Assembly: GCF_014633365.1 (NCBI RefSeq) | Contig: NC_068347.1 | Coordinates: 13,111,655-13,175,654, forward strand | Source: Diospyros lotus | Lineage: Eukaryota > Streptophyta > Magnoliopsida > Ericales > Ebenaceae | Direction of reading: 5' to 3' | DNA: 64,000 nt | In this document: positions 1 through 12,629 of the stretch, in pieces | Layout: each line of letters starts with the position of its first letter | How positions within the stretch are numbered: the first letter of the stretch is position 1 | Program-made: the position numbers and the translations under genes | Notes under the pieces: model-generated | Seen by the model: the letters and a program-made list of their open reading frames with translations, nothing else | Told to the model about the DNA's origin: nothing | Databases searched by the model: none

Positions 1-257
1 GATTAAGGTGACGTGAAGCATACTGTCAAGCGCGACCTGACCGTCCGTGAATGAGACTGTTGAGGAAAAACAAACACAAAATAAATAAGTCGATACACAT
101 TTACATGAACTAGAGAAAAACCATATATTTATCTAAAAGGAAACAAAAACATACCAGATCTGAAATACGACAAAAGGAGACGGAGGGAAGACGGCACCGG
201 TGAGACATGAGATTGACGAAGTGGAAGCAGTGGCAGAGAGGGAGATGAATATGTGAG

Positions 258-260
<3 letters not shown>

Positions 261-297
<37 letters not shown>
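261..297. repeat. (GA)n microsatellite
   Basis: Uninterrupted GA dinucleotide run of about 37 bp; a second shorter run lies at 380-398. Likely length-polymorphic. Confidence 0.95.
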
Positions 298-300
<3 letters not shown>

Positions 301-588
301 GTGTGTCTGAAAGCAGCTACGAAGGCGATCGGCTGGAGACGACAATGGCAACGATGGAAGTATGCAAGAGGGAGATGGCGAGAGAGAGAGAGAGAGAGAT
401 GGGGTGCTGGAAATGAAGAAATGAAGACAATGGGGACTTGGGCAATGGGGATTTGGGATTTGGGTGGGATTTGGGAAATAGGGATAATAATATAAAATAA
501 AAAGATCGAAATTGACATAGGACCAAGACGGATGATATTAAATAAAATATGATTACTAAGCTTAATAGCGTTACAATTAAACAAATGG

Positions 589-636
589 AAATGTAATGCT
601 CAGACAATAATTTAATTTTGTTTGAGCATTACATTT
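589..636. repeat. Perfect 14-bp inverted repeat (hairpin)
   Basis: The arm AAATGTAATGCTCA at 589-602 is exactly reverse-complemented at 623-636, with a 20-base loop. It could be a tiny MITE remnant or a chance foldback in AT-rich DNA. No target-site duplication was recognised. Confidence 0.6.
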
Positions 637-1239
637 AAACTCCCCCCAGCAAAGAAAAAAAAATATTAAATAAAATATTATTACAAAGCTTAATAGTGTT
701 ATCGGGTTTAATGTGCCATTTAAATCCTGACCGGGTTTAATTGATCATTTAAACCCAACGCGATTACATTTACTCATTTTTGTGGTGGTTTTCCAAAGCA
801 ATTAACACAATTAAATTATTTAGGGTAACTAGCATTCCCGGGTTCATTTGGATAATTAAACCCGGCATAGGTTTAACTGGCCAAGTAAACAATGAATTGC
901 ATCTTGGAGGTCAATAGCGTTACCAAATTTAATGTGCCAATTCATTGGCCATTTAAACCTGACGCGGGTAATTAAAAGCGGTGAGTTATGTTTGTTTTTT
1001 ATGACACAAACCAATTGACATGTAATGCTGAAAAATGTGTAATTGGATAAAAAATCTAACAATTGGATCGTTGAAAATCAGTAATTCACGGTTGGTGTTC
1101 TACTCAAAGCAAATCTATTTTTTTTTATCTTTTTTTTATCAGACGGGATTTTGGGCAGGAAATCTGTTTTTTTCCCTACTTTTTTATATATATAGATATA
1201 TAATGTATATATATATAAGATTAATAGTAAAATTTATTT

Positions 1240-1707
1240 TGTAACATCCCAAAATTTTGGAGACAATAATAATTATTAAGTTTTGGTATTTGAGGATTTA
1301 AGAGAAATAAATAATAGTAAAAATAATAATAGTTGTAATAATAGTAATGATAATAATGATAAAGATAATAATAATAATGATAAAGGAATAAATTAAATTA
1401 ATTAATATATATATATATATGTGTGTGTGTGGGTATGCCTGGAGGCCGAGCATTATACAATGGCCTTTTCTCTGAAGTTAAAATATATATAAAGAGAGAG
1501 AGCTCATGAGAGTAGGAAGCCAAGAGATGGAGGGAGGGAGACATTAAGTTCGAGAAAGAGTTGGGAGATGGTCGAGGGCTGGCCGGAGGCGGCCGTTTGC
1601 AGCGCGAGGTGGCGATGGCCGTTTGCTGGTGAGGTTGCGAGCGGCCATGGCCAACGCAGAGCCGAGTAGTAGCATACAGGGGAGGCAGCCAAAGGCAACG
1701 GCCTTCG
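1240..1707 (+). mobile_element. LTR fragment, TGTAACATCCC family (5' part)
   Basis: Starts TGTAACATCCCAAAATTTTG, matching the start of the LTR at 48324. It contains an AAT-rich simple repeat (about 1315-1385), an AT/GT run (1405-1430), a TATA-like box at about 1481-1492 on the plus strand, and a GC-rich stretch from 1570. That layout resembles a U3/R promoter region of a long Ty3-type LTR. It is cut at 1708, where another LTR head (TGATGCCCC) begins. The remainder of this LTR was not located. Confidence 0.6.
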
Positions 1708-2500
1708 TGATGCCCCGCTCCCACTTACGGGTGTCACTCGTGAACAATCATCTGAACTGTTCACATGCCCGGCCATTTGTGAGGGGCGCACTACGTTTCG
1801 ATACAAAATGCCCTAGATGGGAACTATGCTTCATCCTTCCCTTCCCTCAATCGCAAGATCGACTAGCAGATTTGGGCTTTAACCATACCACACTTAGCTA
1901 ATAAATTTTCATTAAGTTTGCCCAATCATCATGATTATTATTTAATTCTTCTTCTTTCCATGAATTCCATCGACTTCCATATATTTCAAAATTCCAAACC
2001 ACCCATTGATTTTACTAAGTTTGAGAAAAAAATCATAAATTTTAATTTTCCAAAAAAAAATCAGCATTTATCTCCAAAAATCCCTTTATTTAGAAAATTT
2101 CTCCAGCGCCCATAATTTATCCAAAATTGCCCCAAATTTCTAGATTTTTTTTAAAAAAAAAAAATTGGCTGGTAGGGCCTGCTAGTACGTTCGGGGCCCA
2201 GCGGGCCGCGCGCGCTTCTCTGTGCCTTGCCTGAGGCCCCTTGCGAGCCACCTGCTGCTGCCTTCACCCTTTTTTTTTTTTCTTTTTCTGTTTTCTCTTG
2301 GACTTTCTAGCCCAAAATTTCCAGAAATTAAATACCAAAAATATGCACATAAAAAATTGCACTTTTCACTCCACTTTGACTATTTGGGCTTCAAGCCTTC
2401 AAACCAAATTTTTATTCAAATTTTCCTTTGAGCTCCACAATAAATCATGAAAGACTTACCCATACATAAAAATTACAATACATTCTTGGGCTTCAACAAC

Positions 2501-5500
2501 TGTAACGACTCGCTCCCACTTACGGGCGCCACCGGTTAATAATCGACCGATTACTCACCTGACAAACCACAACTGAAGGGTTAGACTATGTTTCAACGGA
2601 AAATGCCCTAGGTGGGAACTAGGCTTCGTCTTTCCTTTCACTCCACTCGAGAAATTGGTCCCAAACACAGGCAAGAAAACATAGCAGACTAGGACCCGAA
2701 ACCCGAGTGAGCTTCACGTTTCTCCAGCTCACCTCATAACAAGCCAAAGGTGATCCAGGCACAAAGCTAGCATAACAAACACTTCGCTGAGTATTGGGGA
2801 TTTAAGAGAACATACATCGCTGATCTTTACTCGATCCGAACTTGGCTTCAACAACTAAAGCCACATATACATCATGCAGACTCACAATCATCTATCACAC
2901 TATTATGATTACAACAACTAGATACCTTTAGTGCTCAATAACGCTTACATTCAAACACATGAATACATATAAGAAAATATATAAGAATACACATCCACAC
3001 ATCTCGGGAAACGATGCTAGTTGCCACAACAGTCCCCTGGCAACATCCCTGCTTGCTTTTTGTCTTGCATCATCTACAACATGAGGTAAAACCTCATAAG
3101 TCATAAAGACTCAGTAAGGGTGCAATGCATGTAAATATGAACATAACCATGTTTATGTATGCCAAATGCATGCAAATGAGGCTAGGCCCACTCATCCTCA
3201 CAACCCACCAAGGTTTGAGGCACCAACTTATCAGCCCCCACAACACTAGTCCTCCATATGGCCATAGGTCCACTAGATCTCACATCACGCAAGTGTTAAC
3301 CACTACATGCAAATGCAACATAAAAACATTATCAAACATATTTACCAACTTGCAAAGCCAGCTCCACATGGGGCCATCCCTTACTTGGCTCGAAGCTTCA
3401 ACTCTGCCTCGGGCGAGAACGCCAGCCCGAACTCCGAGAACTACTAGGATCACCGCCTCCTCGGTCGAACCTAGATACCAATCACACAAAAACCCCACTG
3501 TTGTGCCAAAGAAATCGAGGCAAGAAATTAAGCAAATAAGTTGTGCAAAAAATGCGGCAGTGTGCGGCAAGTTCGCGGCACACTGTCGCAAGCCCCTCAA
3601 ATCGTTCGCATAGGCTCGCGGCAGTTTGCGGCACACTGCTACAAGCCCCTCGGCCATCTGCTTGGCTAGCAGCAAGCCCCCTTGGCTGTTCACTTGGCTA
3701 GCAGCAAATGCCGTGATCTCGCGGCACAATCAGCATGGACTCGCGGCACAGCGTATTGTGCCACGAGCCCGATCACTTAAGCTCGTGGCAATTGCTGCGA
3801 GCTCGCGGTAAAATAAGCATAGGCTCACGGCACAATGCAAGTGTGACGCGAGCTCGACCTCTTGCACTCATGGCATACTGCCGTAAGCCCCCAAGCTTGC
3901 AGCGAACCCGACCTTACGGCATGCTCAATGGCTTGCGGCAGTGTGCGTCTACCAAAAAAGCCAAAGAGCCCCACTCGGTGAGTACCACGTGTCGACACCA
4001 GCCACCCTTGAAAATCACACCCTATAAATATCCAACTAGAAGACAATGAACAGGACTTCAAAACTTCGGTAAAATCTAGACACTTTGAATACACTTTTAC
4101 TATTTTTTTGTGAATAGTCATTGGGATTCGGGATTGACTTTGACATCAAAGGGTCTTCGCGGGGGAAGATTCCCGTGAGCCTTTTAACCCGTTTTCTCAG
4201 CATTAATCGGGTCGAATCCTTGCAACAAACCTAGCGGTGAAGGAAAAGTCTTACGGCGAACCCAGCGGCAAGGGCAAAGTCTTGCGGTGAACTAGTGGCG
4301 AAGCTTGTGGCAAGAGCTTGTGGTAAAGGTAGTGGCGAAGTTTATGGCAAGAGCTGGTGGAAAAAGCTAATGGCAAGAGCTTGTGGCGAAGCTTGTGGCA
4401 AGAGCTTGTGGCGAAGCTAGTGGTGAAACTAATGGCGAAGTTTGTGGCAAGAGCTAGTGGAAAAAGCTAGTGGCAAGAGCTAGTAGCAAACGTTAGTAGC
4501 AAGAGCTTATGGTGAAGCTCATGGCAAGATCTAGTGGCAAAAGCTTGTGGCAAGAGGTAATGGTAAAAGCTAGTGGCAAGAGCTTATGGCGAGAGCTTGC
4601 AGCGAATCCTTGTGGCGAGCATCCTAACAGCAACCTCCCTCAAGGCGACATCTCTTACGACAACTTAACTTCACCCGACACCAACCTCGAGTGAACCCCA
4701 CATCACAAATTTTAATTGTTGTATTTTGGCAACAACACCCACAATATTAGGATTTAATCCAGGGCTTCAATTTTGCCATACACCGCAAACATCACCCAAC
4801 AACATTCCCAATAAACCCCACCCGAAGGTTCAATCCAACTAACACTACACAGTTCATTATCTCAAATAATGGAAATTAACTCGAAAAAAAATTTAATTAA
4901 TTACCTTAGCCAATCTGGAGGACAAATTCGAAAAATGTCCAATCCGACGATGCCTCATGGGATGCCACCTTGTGCTCAAAACCCCATTTTCGAGCTTCTG
5001 ACACCCTCCTTGAGCCCCAAAATACTTTCCAGACTTTTCTCCCATTTTTCTAGAATTTTTTGGCATTTTTCTTCATTTTCCCCTTATTTTCCAGAATTTC
5101 TTTTATTTTTATTTTTCTTTTTCTTTTATTTTCTTTTTTTTTCTTTATTCTTCTCCTTCCTCCTTCATTCTCCCGCGCACTTGCTCCTCCTTCTTCCTCA
5201 GCGAGCTGCCTGCGTGCGCCGCCGACCACATGATGCCTGGCCTTTGTCGACCGCTATTGCCGCCTTTCGTGCCACCGCCAGTCACCACTGAATGCCTCAC
5301 AACCACCGCAGGCGATCACTGCCGCCACGAGCAGCCACGAACCAGCTTCCCCTGTGCGCAACCGGCTACCATGGCCGATGCCAGCCTCCGCCGTTGCTCA
5401 CGCGACCCCGCCGGCCACCTCAACTCGCTGTGACCCTGTGCGCGCCACCGCTGAACCGCCGCTGCTACTCCGTCGCCTTCGGCTGCCTCGCTGCTGGGGT

Positions 5501-6321
5501 GCTTCATCGTCGGCCATGGCAACTACTGCCATAGCCGATCTTCCCCCTCTCTCGCTTCTTCATCACTCTCACTCTCTCTCGCGCATTGCTCTCTCTCTCT
5601 CGGCTATAGCTCCCTCAGTCCGACTCTTTCTCCCTCACGATCTCTTACTCTCCTTTGCTTCGGCCATTTCAAATTTTAAAAACACACAAAGCTTCCGTGA
5701 AGCTTCTCACACACACTTGCATATGTACATATATATATATATAAAATTACATCTTTTCCCCTCTCTATTTCTCATAATCTCACTTAGGAAACTTGGGTAA
5801 TTGTATTTGAAGAATTATTAAATGCACTTAGACCCTCCAAGGTTTTTAATTTAATTACCCTCAAGCCACCAAAGACCTTAATTATCCAAAATTAATAACC
5901 GACCTCTACTCAGAAATACTGACCTCGTCCCTATGCTTGCACGGGACCTTTACTCCACCCGAAAACACTTTAGGGTTGCCTTAATTGTAAAACCGGATCA
6001 CCCCTAGGGTCCCCTTAGCTTCCAAGAGGTCCTCTACGACTGTTTGGTACTAGCATCCACTCGGGCTTATACATAATTTATTCAAAAAATTATTCCCGGT
6101 TTCACTGCTTCCAGCACCATTAGCCTCACATCGAGACGCTCACCAATTTCATGCCCTCTTTCCTAGATATCCAAGTCCCGGGGTATTCCCTACAGTCGAT
6201 TCAGTAATTTTTATTAATTAACTATTCGAAATCGACTTTCGAACTTCCCGAACCACCCGAGGTCCTATCAAAATAATCCAAATTTATTTATTTTCAATAC
6301 CATGTAATATGGGGTATTACA
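2501..6321 (-). mobile_element. Solo LTR 'B' inserted in LTR 'A'
   Basis: Begins TGTAACGACTCG and ends GGGGTATTACA. It is flanked by ACAAC (2496-2500) and ACAAG (6322-6326), a 5-bp target-site duplication with one mismatch. LTR 'A' reads continuously once B is removed. About 120 bp near 3090-3230 are almost identical to 6425-6560 in A, so the two belong to related families. It has a GC-rich stretch (5190-5550) and CT-rich runs, but no believable ORF. Orientation is inferred from its head block only. LTR 'C' lies inside at 3499-4737. Confidence 0.75.
3499..4737 (+). mobile_element. Solo LTR 'C', Tat-like, inserted in LTR 'B'
   Basis: Starts TGTTGTGCCAAAGAAATC and ends TTTTGGCAACAACA, flanked on both sides by a perfect 5-bp duplication CCCAC (3494-3498 and 4738-4742). 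It is the same family as the LTR at 11403-12414, in the opposite orientation. A TATA box (ctataaata) lies near 4021-4030. The 3' half (about 4270-4610) is a degenerate 12-15 bp minisatellite built on 'agcttgtggcaag', and the 5' part is rich in GCGGCA-type words. There is no internal domain, so it is a solo LTR left by recombination. Confidence 0.9.
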
Positions 6322-6584
6322 ACAAGCCATAAACTAACAACACAAAAATACATCACAAAGCTTCCACCCTCAAGCTTGCAAGTTTCCAACCCTTTTTTCA
6401 TAAGAACAACCTACAAGGTGGGGATGAAAACCTTATGAGCTACAAAGCTCAGTAAGGGTGAAACACATGTAAATATGAATATAACCATGTTTATGTATGC
6501 CAAATGCATGAAAATGAGGCTAAGTCCATTCATCCTCACAACCCACCAAGGTTTGAGGCATCAACCTATCCATCCCACAACGCT

Positions 6585-8964
6585 TGTAGCTTCCCAAATG
6601 CTATAATAATTAATAAGAGAAAACCCATACCAAAAATAATAATTAGATCTCATAAACTGGAAATAAAATTGTTAAACTATGCCACATCTCAAGGCAAGAA
6701 AAACTCAACCAACAAAATGTAAACTTAAATGAAATATCCCTCAATGTTGAAATTAAAGTATATGACAATCTCTAAACTAGTCAACCATGACCCAGACATC
6801 TTATAGGCATCGAGTTTCCTCCACGTACACACTGCTAGCGTCCCCCACTGCTACTACTAGGACTCGCCTCAGGAGCTACCTCTCTATGACCTGGAATGGT
6901 GAAGAGTACAAGGTGAGTCACAAGACTCAGCAAGTAACAAGCAATGAAAGAAAGTTTAAAGCTGAGACAAACAAAAGTCGAACTCATCAAGACTGACTCA
7001 TCTCACAACTCATAGATAACTGGTCATAACCTGAGGGATAACTGATCTCAATGTAAGGGAATTAATATATTGGAATATCTTGTATGGTTGCGTAGGTTCT
7101 CATGTAGATGTGGAATGAATAAACATAACTCATGTAGGTATGTATGCAAAACTAGCCAAGGCCCATATATATAAAGAATAAGTCTCATACCTGCCTGTTG
7201 CTGAACCTACAACCATAAACAGCAAACAAATACTCACTAGGGCCAAACACCCCTACTCCATATCTAAGAGCGAACAGAAAAGAAATATCATCTCAATAGT
7301 ATTACTAGGGTTGCCGCCCCTCGCTACCGGTAGTGGGTAATCTCAAAGAACTAAGCTCATGGGATCCCCTCATGGACTATGACGCATAAATGCCACATGC
7401 TCAAATACGTGCTAGCACACAATATGACGTGCTCCAAGTAATCTCTTGCTCAATGCGCATACAATATGAATGTACATAAACTCAAATAATCTCTAGTAAA
7501 TGCATGTGTCATATTTCTCAATTGCCTCAATAATATAATTATCTTAATTGGAGTAATGGATCCAATAGTATTTAATTTAATTGAAACTCAATGATGTGTA
7601 ATATATCTCAAGTCTTATGACATTAAGGATAAACTAGATGTATAAAACTTGCTTAAAAATTATTTATGAACTATAAGTGTTCATTAAATCTCATTAAACT
7701 TTATTAATAACAATTTTGAATTTAATTTTAAAATTTATTAAGAAGGAATAATTAAATTATAACTAAAAATAATTAAATTAATTGAAATCAAATTCGGTGC
7801 TACAGTACCAGCGCTACAGCGCAATCGCTACAATGCATTTGCTACAGTGCCCCTGCTTGTTATTTGAAGCTCCTTACGAAGAACACGTCTCTGCAATTCC
7901 AGCCACCTATATATATATGCATATAACTTCACCTATAACAGCTGCACCACTCAAATTAACAATTTGGGATGATCAAACCCAATAAAAAAGGATGAGTTAT
8001 GGGATCAAACAAGGATAGATTGAATCGCAAGTCATGCCTACTTGGAATAATGCACTCTCTGCAACTGAACATGTTCTTATATATATATATATATATATAT
8101 CAATCAACTCACTGCAAGCTATACCATTCCGAAAGAAAGTTTTAGGAGAACAATCCCAAACGATAAAGAATAAATCATAACTTCGCTCAATGCTAGGAAT
8201 TCAAGAATCATCAAGATTTAACCCATAGCCAATCCTCTGCAAAATATTACTCCACTGTTACGCATGAACATAAGCACATATAAATATATATTGCTCAACT
8301 TATAAAACCCCCAAGAGTAAAAAAACATGATAGAAGCGTCATACGAATTTCCAAAGACCCTCTATATATCAAGAACATGCAGGAACAATCCTTTGCACCA
8401 TAAAATAAAAGAATGGAAGGGTTCATATAACACAGAGAAGAACCACAGAGGATCTTGCGTAACATAATGAAAGAAAGATGGAGAAACTTGCTTGAATCTA
8501 TCAATAAAATCAAAAAGTTGTTACCAGAATTCTCTACATTGATTCCTTAGAGCTTTCCCTCATAAACTCTCCTTTTGCAATAACTTATTCTCTGCTACTA
8601 GCCTCTTCCCCTCGTTTCAACTGCGGCATGAGTAAATCTAAAGTTAACAACCATATATATAAGGAAACCCTGGACACCCAAAGACCTAAACCTCACGCCG
8701 ATAGGATTTTTAAATCCTTAATATCGCAAATTAATTTCTCCTTATTATCCTTATTTAAATATTAGGCCATATTTCCCATATATCCAAACTCCACCTAATT
8801 ACATAACTCCCAAAATTACAATAATGCCATTCCTCATAAATTATTGTTTCTTAAATCCCAAAATAACTCCATAATTATTTATTTGGCCAGCATCACATAA
8901 TCCAAAAATTTGAAATTCATAATTAAATTCTAATAAATTCTAAGCCCCCTAACGGGTCATTACA
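6585..8964. mobile_element. Solo LTR 'D' inserted in LTR 'A'
   Basis: Begins TGTAGCTTCCC and ends GGGTCATTACA, with a perfect 5-bp duplication ACGCT at 6580-6584 and 8965-8969. LTR 'A' resumes exactly after the right copy. The 2380-bp length with TG...CA ends fits an LTR without internal domain. It contains a TA microsatellite (about 8081-8100) and a cluster of 'gctacag' words (7795-7855). No gene. Family not recognised beyond a generic Ty3-type LTR. Confidence 0.85.
8079..8100. repeat. (TA)n microsatellite
   Basis: About 11 TA dinucleotides inside LTR 'D'. Confidence 0.9.
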
Positions 8965-9446
8965 ACGCTAGTCCCTCCATATGGCCATAGGTCCACTAGA
9001 ACTCACATCATGCAAGTGTTAACCACTATATGCAAATGCTACATAAAAATTTATAAAACATATTTATCAACTTGCAAGGCCACCTCCACATGGGACCATC
9101 CCTTACCTTTTTCGTTCTTTGAAGCTTCAAGAACTTCCTAACTTCATTGCCAATTCTTCTCCTTAAGAGATCTTTGCACAACATAGATCTATATTACTAA
9201 AGGAGAAATAAATATAGCCTTTAAATGGCTAAAAACATAATATTTCCTTACCTTTCTCCTGATTTCTCTTCTTGGAAGACAACTCTTCTCTCTTTCTTTC
9301 TTCATTCTATTCTCTCGGCAAATGGCCAAAAGAAGATAAGTATTCCTTATACATGCCTATTTATACTACCTTCCTAACTTTTTAAGAACAAATCCTAACC
9401 ATTGGATCTTCCTTGATTAATCTTAACCTTCAAATAAAAACACAAT

Positions 9447-11402
9447 CACTACAACAAAATAACCCTTTCTCCACGATTTTTTTTTCTACGTAGCAAATTT
9501 TGTAGCAAAAAGTTAACATTTTGCTACGAAACTATTAAATTGTAGATAATTTAAAGGAGCTAAAATTTTTTTCATCAAATATAATTTTTAGCTACAAAAA
9601 TTTTATCTACGTTACAAGTTTCGTAGTAAAAAGTTAATATTTTACTACGTAATTATTAAATCGTAGGCAATTTCAATAAGCCAAATTTTTTTGCCACCAA
9701 ATGTAATTTTTCAGTACGAAAGTTTTATCTACGATTCAAAATTGTGTAGCAAAAAAATAAGATTTTATTACATAATTATTAAATTGTAGTTAAAAGATAA
9801 GTTTAATTTTTTTAAATTAAAAATATTAAAAATTAAAAAATATAAAAAAATGAGCGGGAAAGATTCCCCCTAAAAGGTACATTTAGAAACTCAAATTAAT
9901 TAAAAATTAACCTCTCAAACTCTCAAATTGCACGGAATTAGTGTCAAATATTTAAATCATGTAAACCCACGAAAGCTATTACGTGTAAACCCACTCAAAA
10001 TTCTGAATGGAATTCCTGTGTGCAAATCGTGTAAATCCTTGAAGATCCAAATCCTTCGTCAATCCCTGCCAAATCCAAATTGGCCTTCCAAAGTCTCATA
10101 TTTTTGCACAGAATTAGTGGGTTTAGATTTTGTTGTGCAAACCCATTCCAAAAGCCTTCAAACCCTTGAAGATCCAAATTCGTTGTCAATCCCTGCCAAA
10201 TCCAAATCCTTTGTGTAAACCAAAACTTTCGTTTCTTCCCACGATTAATCATTTGTTCAAACCCACGTCGTGATTATGTGCCCTGATTCTTCACTGCGAC
10301 CTATTGCAAGTCTCCTCCGGCAGCATCTCCACCGTCTCCTTCCAACTCCGGTAGTTTCCTCAGTAGTTCGAACACCTCATGATCCGACTCCGTGATTGTC
10401 AATCCGGTTTGTGCTTTTCGTCCTTATAATCATCTGTGTGTCGAGAGTTGTGTCCAGAGTTGATTTTTTTTTTACCGTTATTGTCTGGATTCATTGTTTA
10501 TATTTTAGTTGTATAAGCACACCATATGTTTGATAAAATGCCTATATTTAAATAGTTGTACAAGCACACCATATGTTTCATCTTTGCATGTACCATGTGT
10601 TTGTCAAAAGTCCTCAGAGAAGACTCGTGAGACAATGAGTGATACAATAGGTATTGGAGTGTTCAAAGTGGGACATATTCAACAAAAATTATGCATGCAT
10701 TGATTCTGCGTGAAAGTCTTATTGTTATATTTGGTGTTTTTTACTTCTTTTTTTCCCCATTTTTTGGGTTAATTTGATTAACTTTGGATTTCAAAATATC
10801 TGTTTTACAACATTTGCAGTGATCCCAACACTTAAAATTATTGTTTAGGCACGTTTACTTGTATTTATTACACAAATCTGGAAGTGGGAAAATGGCATAG
10901 AATTAAACCAAATACCTAATAAGAATCTTAGTGAAAAAAACTTTTGTAAAAACAAACATATAACCTTTAGGAATCTTGCTGGAAACTAGCATGAATATTT
11001 CAATTAATACTTTCATAAAGCATAGTGGACGCTTTAAACAAAATGAAAGGGAAATTGTAACTTGACAAATTAATTTATAATTTATGGAAAGTACAAAAAG
11101 AAACTAGGAGAAGACCATAAACTTCGCAATGCAGATAACAATGATATCAATCACCAACATAGTTTTCAAAAGTGCAGAATGAGGTGCTTGGAGCCTAGAT
11201 GTCAAGTGAATCACGAGCTTCAAGCACATGAGCTGCACATATAATAAAAAATATGTATAAAATACTTAGATAGTACTATTTTTAATTTAAATTTGTAAAA
11301 AGAAAATACTTGTATATAAAAAGAAATAGGAAAAAATCCAGAAAAGCAATTAGTTGAATTGAAACTGAAAAAAAAAAGAAAGAGAAATTGAATGTATGTT
11401 TT
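9447..11402. mobile_element. CACTA transposon, one end only (CACTA-1)
   Basis: Starts CACTACAACAAAAT, the canonical CACTA terminus, directly after LTR 'A' sequence. The first 350 bp carry AT-rich subterminal repeats around 'gctacgaaa' / 'tttgtagc' / 'attaaatcgtag' in both orientations, as expected for binding sites of a CACTA transposase. Downstream, 10040-10080 and 10170-10207 share a direct repeat ('gaagatccaaat' ... 'caatccctgccaaatcc'), and 'aagcacaccatatgttt' is repeated at about 10515 and 10558. Short ORFs here are not recognisable. No matching inverted terminus (TTTTGTTGTAGTG) was found; a Tat-like LTR begins at 11403, so the element is probably interrupted or truncated there. Confidence 0.65.
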
Positions 11403-12414
11403 TGTTGTTGCCAAAATACAACAATTAAAATTTGTGATGTGGGGTTTACTCGAGTTTGGTGTCGGGTGAAGTTAGGTTGCCGTAAGAGATGTCGCCTCAA
11501 GGGAAATTGCAGGTAGGATGCTCACCGCAAGGATTCGCCACTAGCTTCACCACAATCTCTCGCCACTAGCTTTTACCACAAGGTTCGCCACAAGCTCTCG
11601 CCACTAGCTTTTGCCACAAGGCTTCGCCATTAGATTCGGCACAAGCTCTCACCGCTAGCTCTTGCCACAAGCTTTCATTGCTAGCTCTTGCCACAAGCTC
11701 TCGCCGCTAGCTCTTGCCACAAGGCTTCGCCACTAGCTTCGTTGCAAGCTCTCGACCCTATTGATGCTTAGAAAATGAGTTAGAAGGCTCGCGAGAATCT
11801 TCCCCCACGAAGACCCTCCGATGCCAAAGTTAGTCTCCAATCCCAAGGAGTATTCCCGAAAATAGTAAAAATGTATTCAAAGTGATAAGATTTACCGAAG
11901 TTCGAAGTCCTTTTCACTGTCTTCTAGGTGGATATTTATAGGGCATGATTTTCAAGGGTGGCTGGTGTTGACACGTGGCACTCTCCAAGTAGGACTCTTG
12001 GCTTTTTTGGGAGACGCACACTGCTGCAAGCCATTGAGCATGCCGCAGGGTCAGGTTGGCCGCAAGCTTGGGGGCTTGCGGTAGTGTGCCATGACTGCAA
12101 GTGGTCGGGCTCGCGGCACACTACCGTGAGCCCAGCTCATTGTGCCACGAGATCGCGGCATCTTGCCGCGAGCTTAAGCGATCGGGCTCGCAGCACAATA
12201 GATTGTGCCGCGAGCCCCTGCTCATTGCACCGCAAGGTCACGACATTTGCCGCTAGCCAAGCATTCGGTCGAGGGGGCTCGCGGCATTTGAATGTCGCGA
12301 TCCTATGTGAATTACTAAGTGGCTTTGCGCAGTGTTCCGGGAACTTGCCGCACACTGCCGCGCTTTGCCCAACTTATTTGTTTAATTTCCTGCCCCGATT
12401 TCTTTGGCACAACA
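11403..12414 (-). mobile_element. Tat-like retrotransposon, 3' LTR
   Basis: On the minus strand this LTR begins TGTTGTGCCAAAGAAATC and ends TTGGCAACAACA, the same ends as solo LTR 'C'. A TATA box (ctataaata on the minus strand, about 11933-11942) and a minisatellite of 'gccactagct' words (11530-11760) are in matching positions. A polypurine tract adjoins the right edge, so this is the 3' LTR of a minus-strand element whose body lies to the right. No partner 5' LTR with a PBS was found in the window. Confidence 0.75.
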
Positions 12415-12430
12415 ATTTCCCCCACTCTTT
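12415..12430 (-). promoter_or_regulatory. Polypurine tract of the Tat-like element
   Basis: Read on the minus strand the bases are AAAAAGAGTGGGGGAAAT, directly abutting the LTR start. This is the expected primer site for plus-strand DNA synthesis and sets the element's orientation. Confidence 0.75.
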
Positions 12431-12629
12431 TTATTTTGTCTGTGGATAAAATGAAAAGAGTAAGAAATTTTACATAAAGAGGGGCACACCGCCGCTAGAT
12501 TGGTCTTTACCTGTGGGGTAATTTTCCTTCCCGCCCACTGTTCTTCTGGCACCCCTATAAATATCAGTTATCGCAGGGGTTTTATTGTGTCTTTGTTCCG
12601 AGTATTGGCTCCTTCAGTCGTGAGGTTTT

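Larger units (their letters stand above)
1..1239. other. AT-rich intergenic DNA, no gene seen
   Basis: No convincing coding region. The stretch holds two GA microsatellites, a 14-bp inverted repeat, and a loosely repeated block around 538-700 and 900-960 (a phrase close to AAGCTTAATAGYGTTA, then 'ttaatgtgcca' and 'atttaaac'). The minus-strand ORFs here translate to low-complexity Ser/Leu or Phe-rich peptides over the microsatellites and are not believable genes. It may be old transposon debris, but no terminus is recognisable. Confidence 0.6.
1708..9446 (-). mobile_element. Solo LTR 'A', broken by three insertions
   Basis: This LTR of the TGTGACGCCCC...GGTGTTACA family survives as three pieces: 1708-2500, 6322-6584 and 8965-9446. 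The pieces match, in order, the uninterrupted copies at 30598-33216 and 42646-45124 (shared phrases include 'cccacttacgggtg', 'cacaacccaccaagg' and 'gaccatcccttacc'). The gaps are filled by LTR 'B' and LTR 'D', and the right end is cut by a CACTA terminus at 9447. The last 0.8-0.9 kb of the LTR, judged from its relatives, is missing. The reversed TATA box (9359-9366) and the position of the GCGTCACA-type end suggest minus orientation. No coding content. Confidence 0.75.

Noticed and set aside
129..607. Minus-strand ORFs of 151 and 96 codons
   Set aside because: Low-complexity Ser/Leu translation of GA microsatellites and AT-rich DNA.
3125..4121. ORFs of 98-162 codons on both strands
   Set aside because: They span the boundary of LTR B and solo LTR C or lie within repeated GCGGCA words, so they are transposon sequence.
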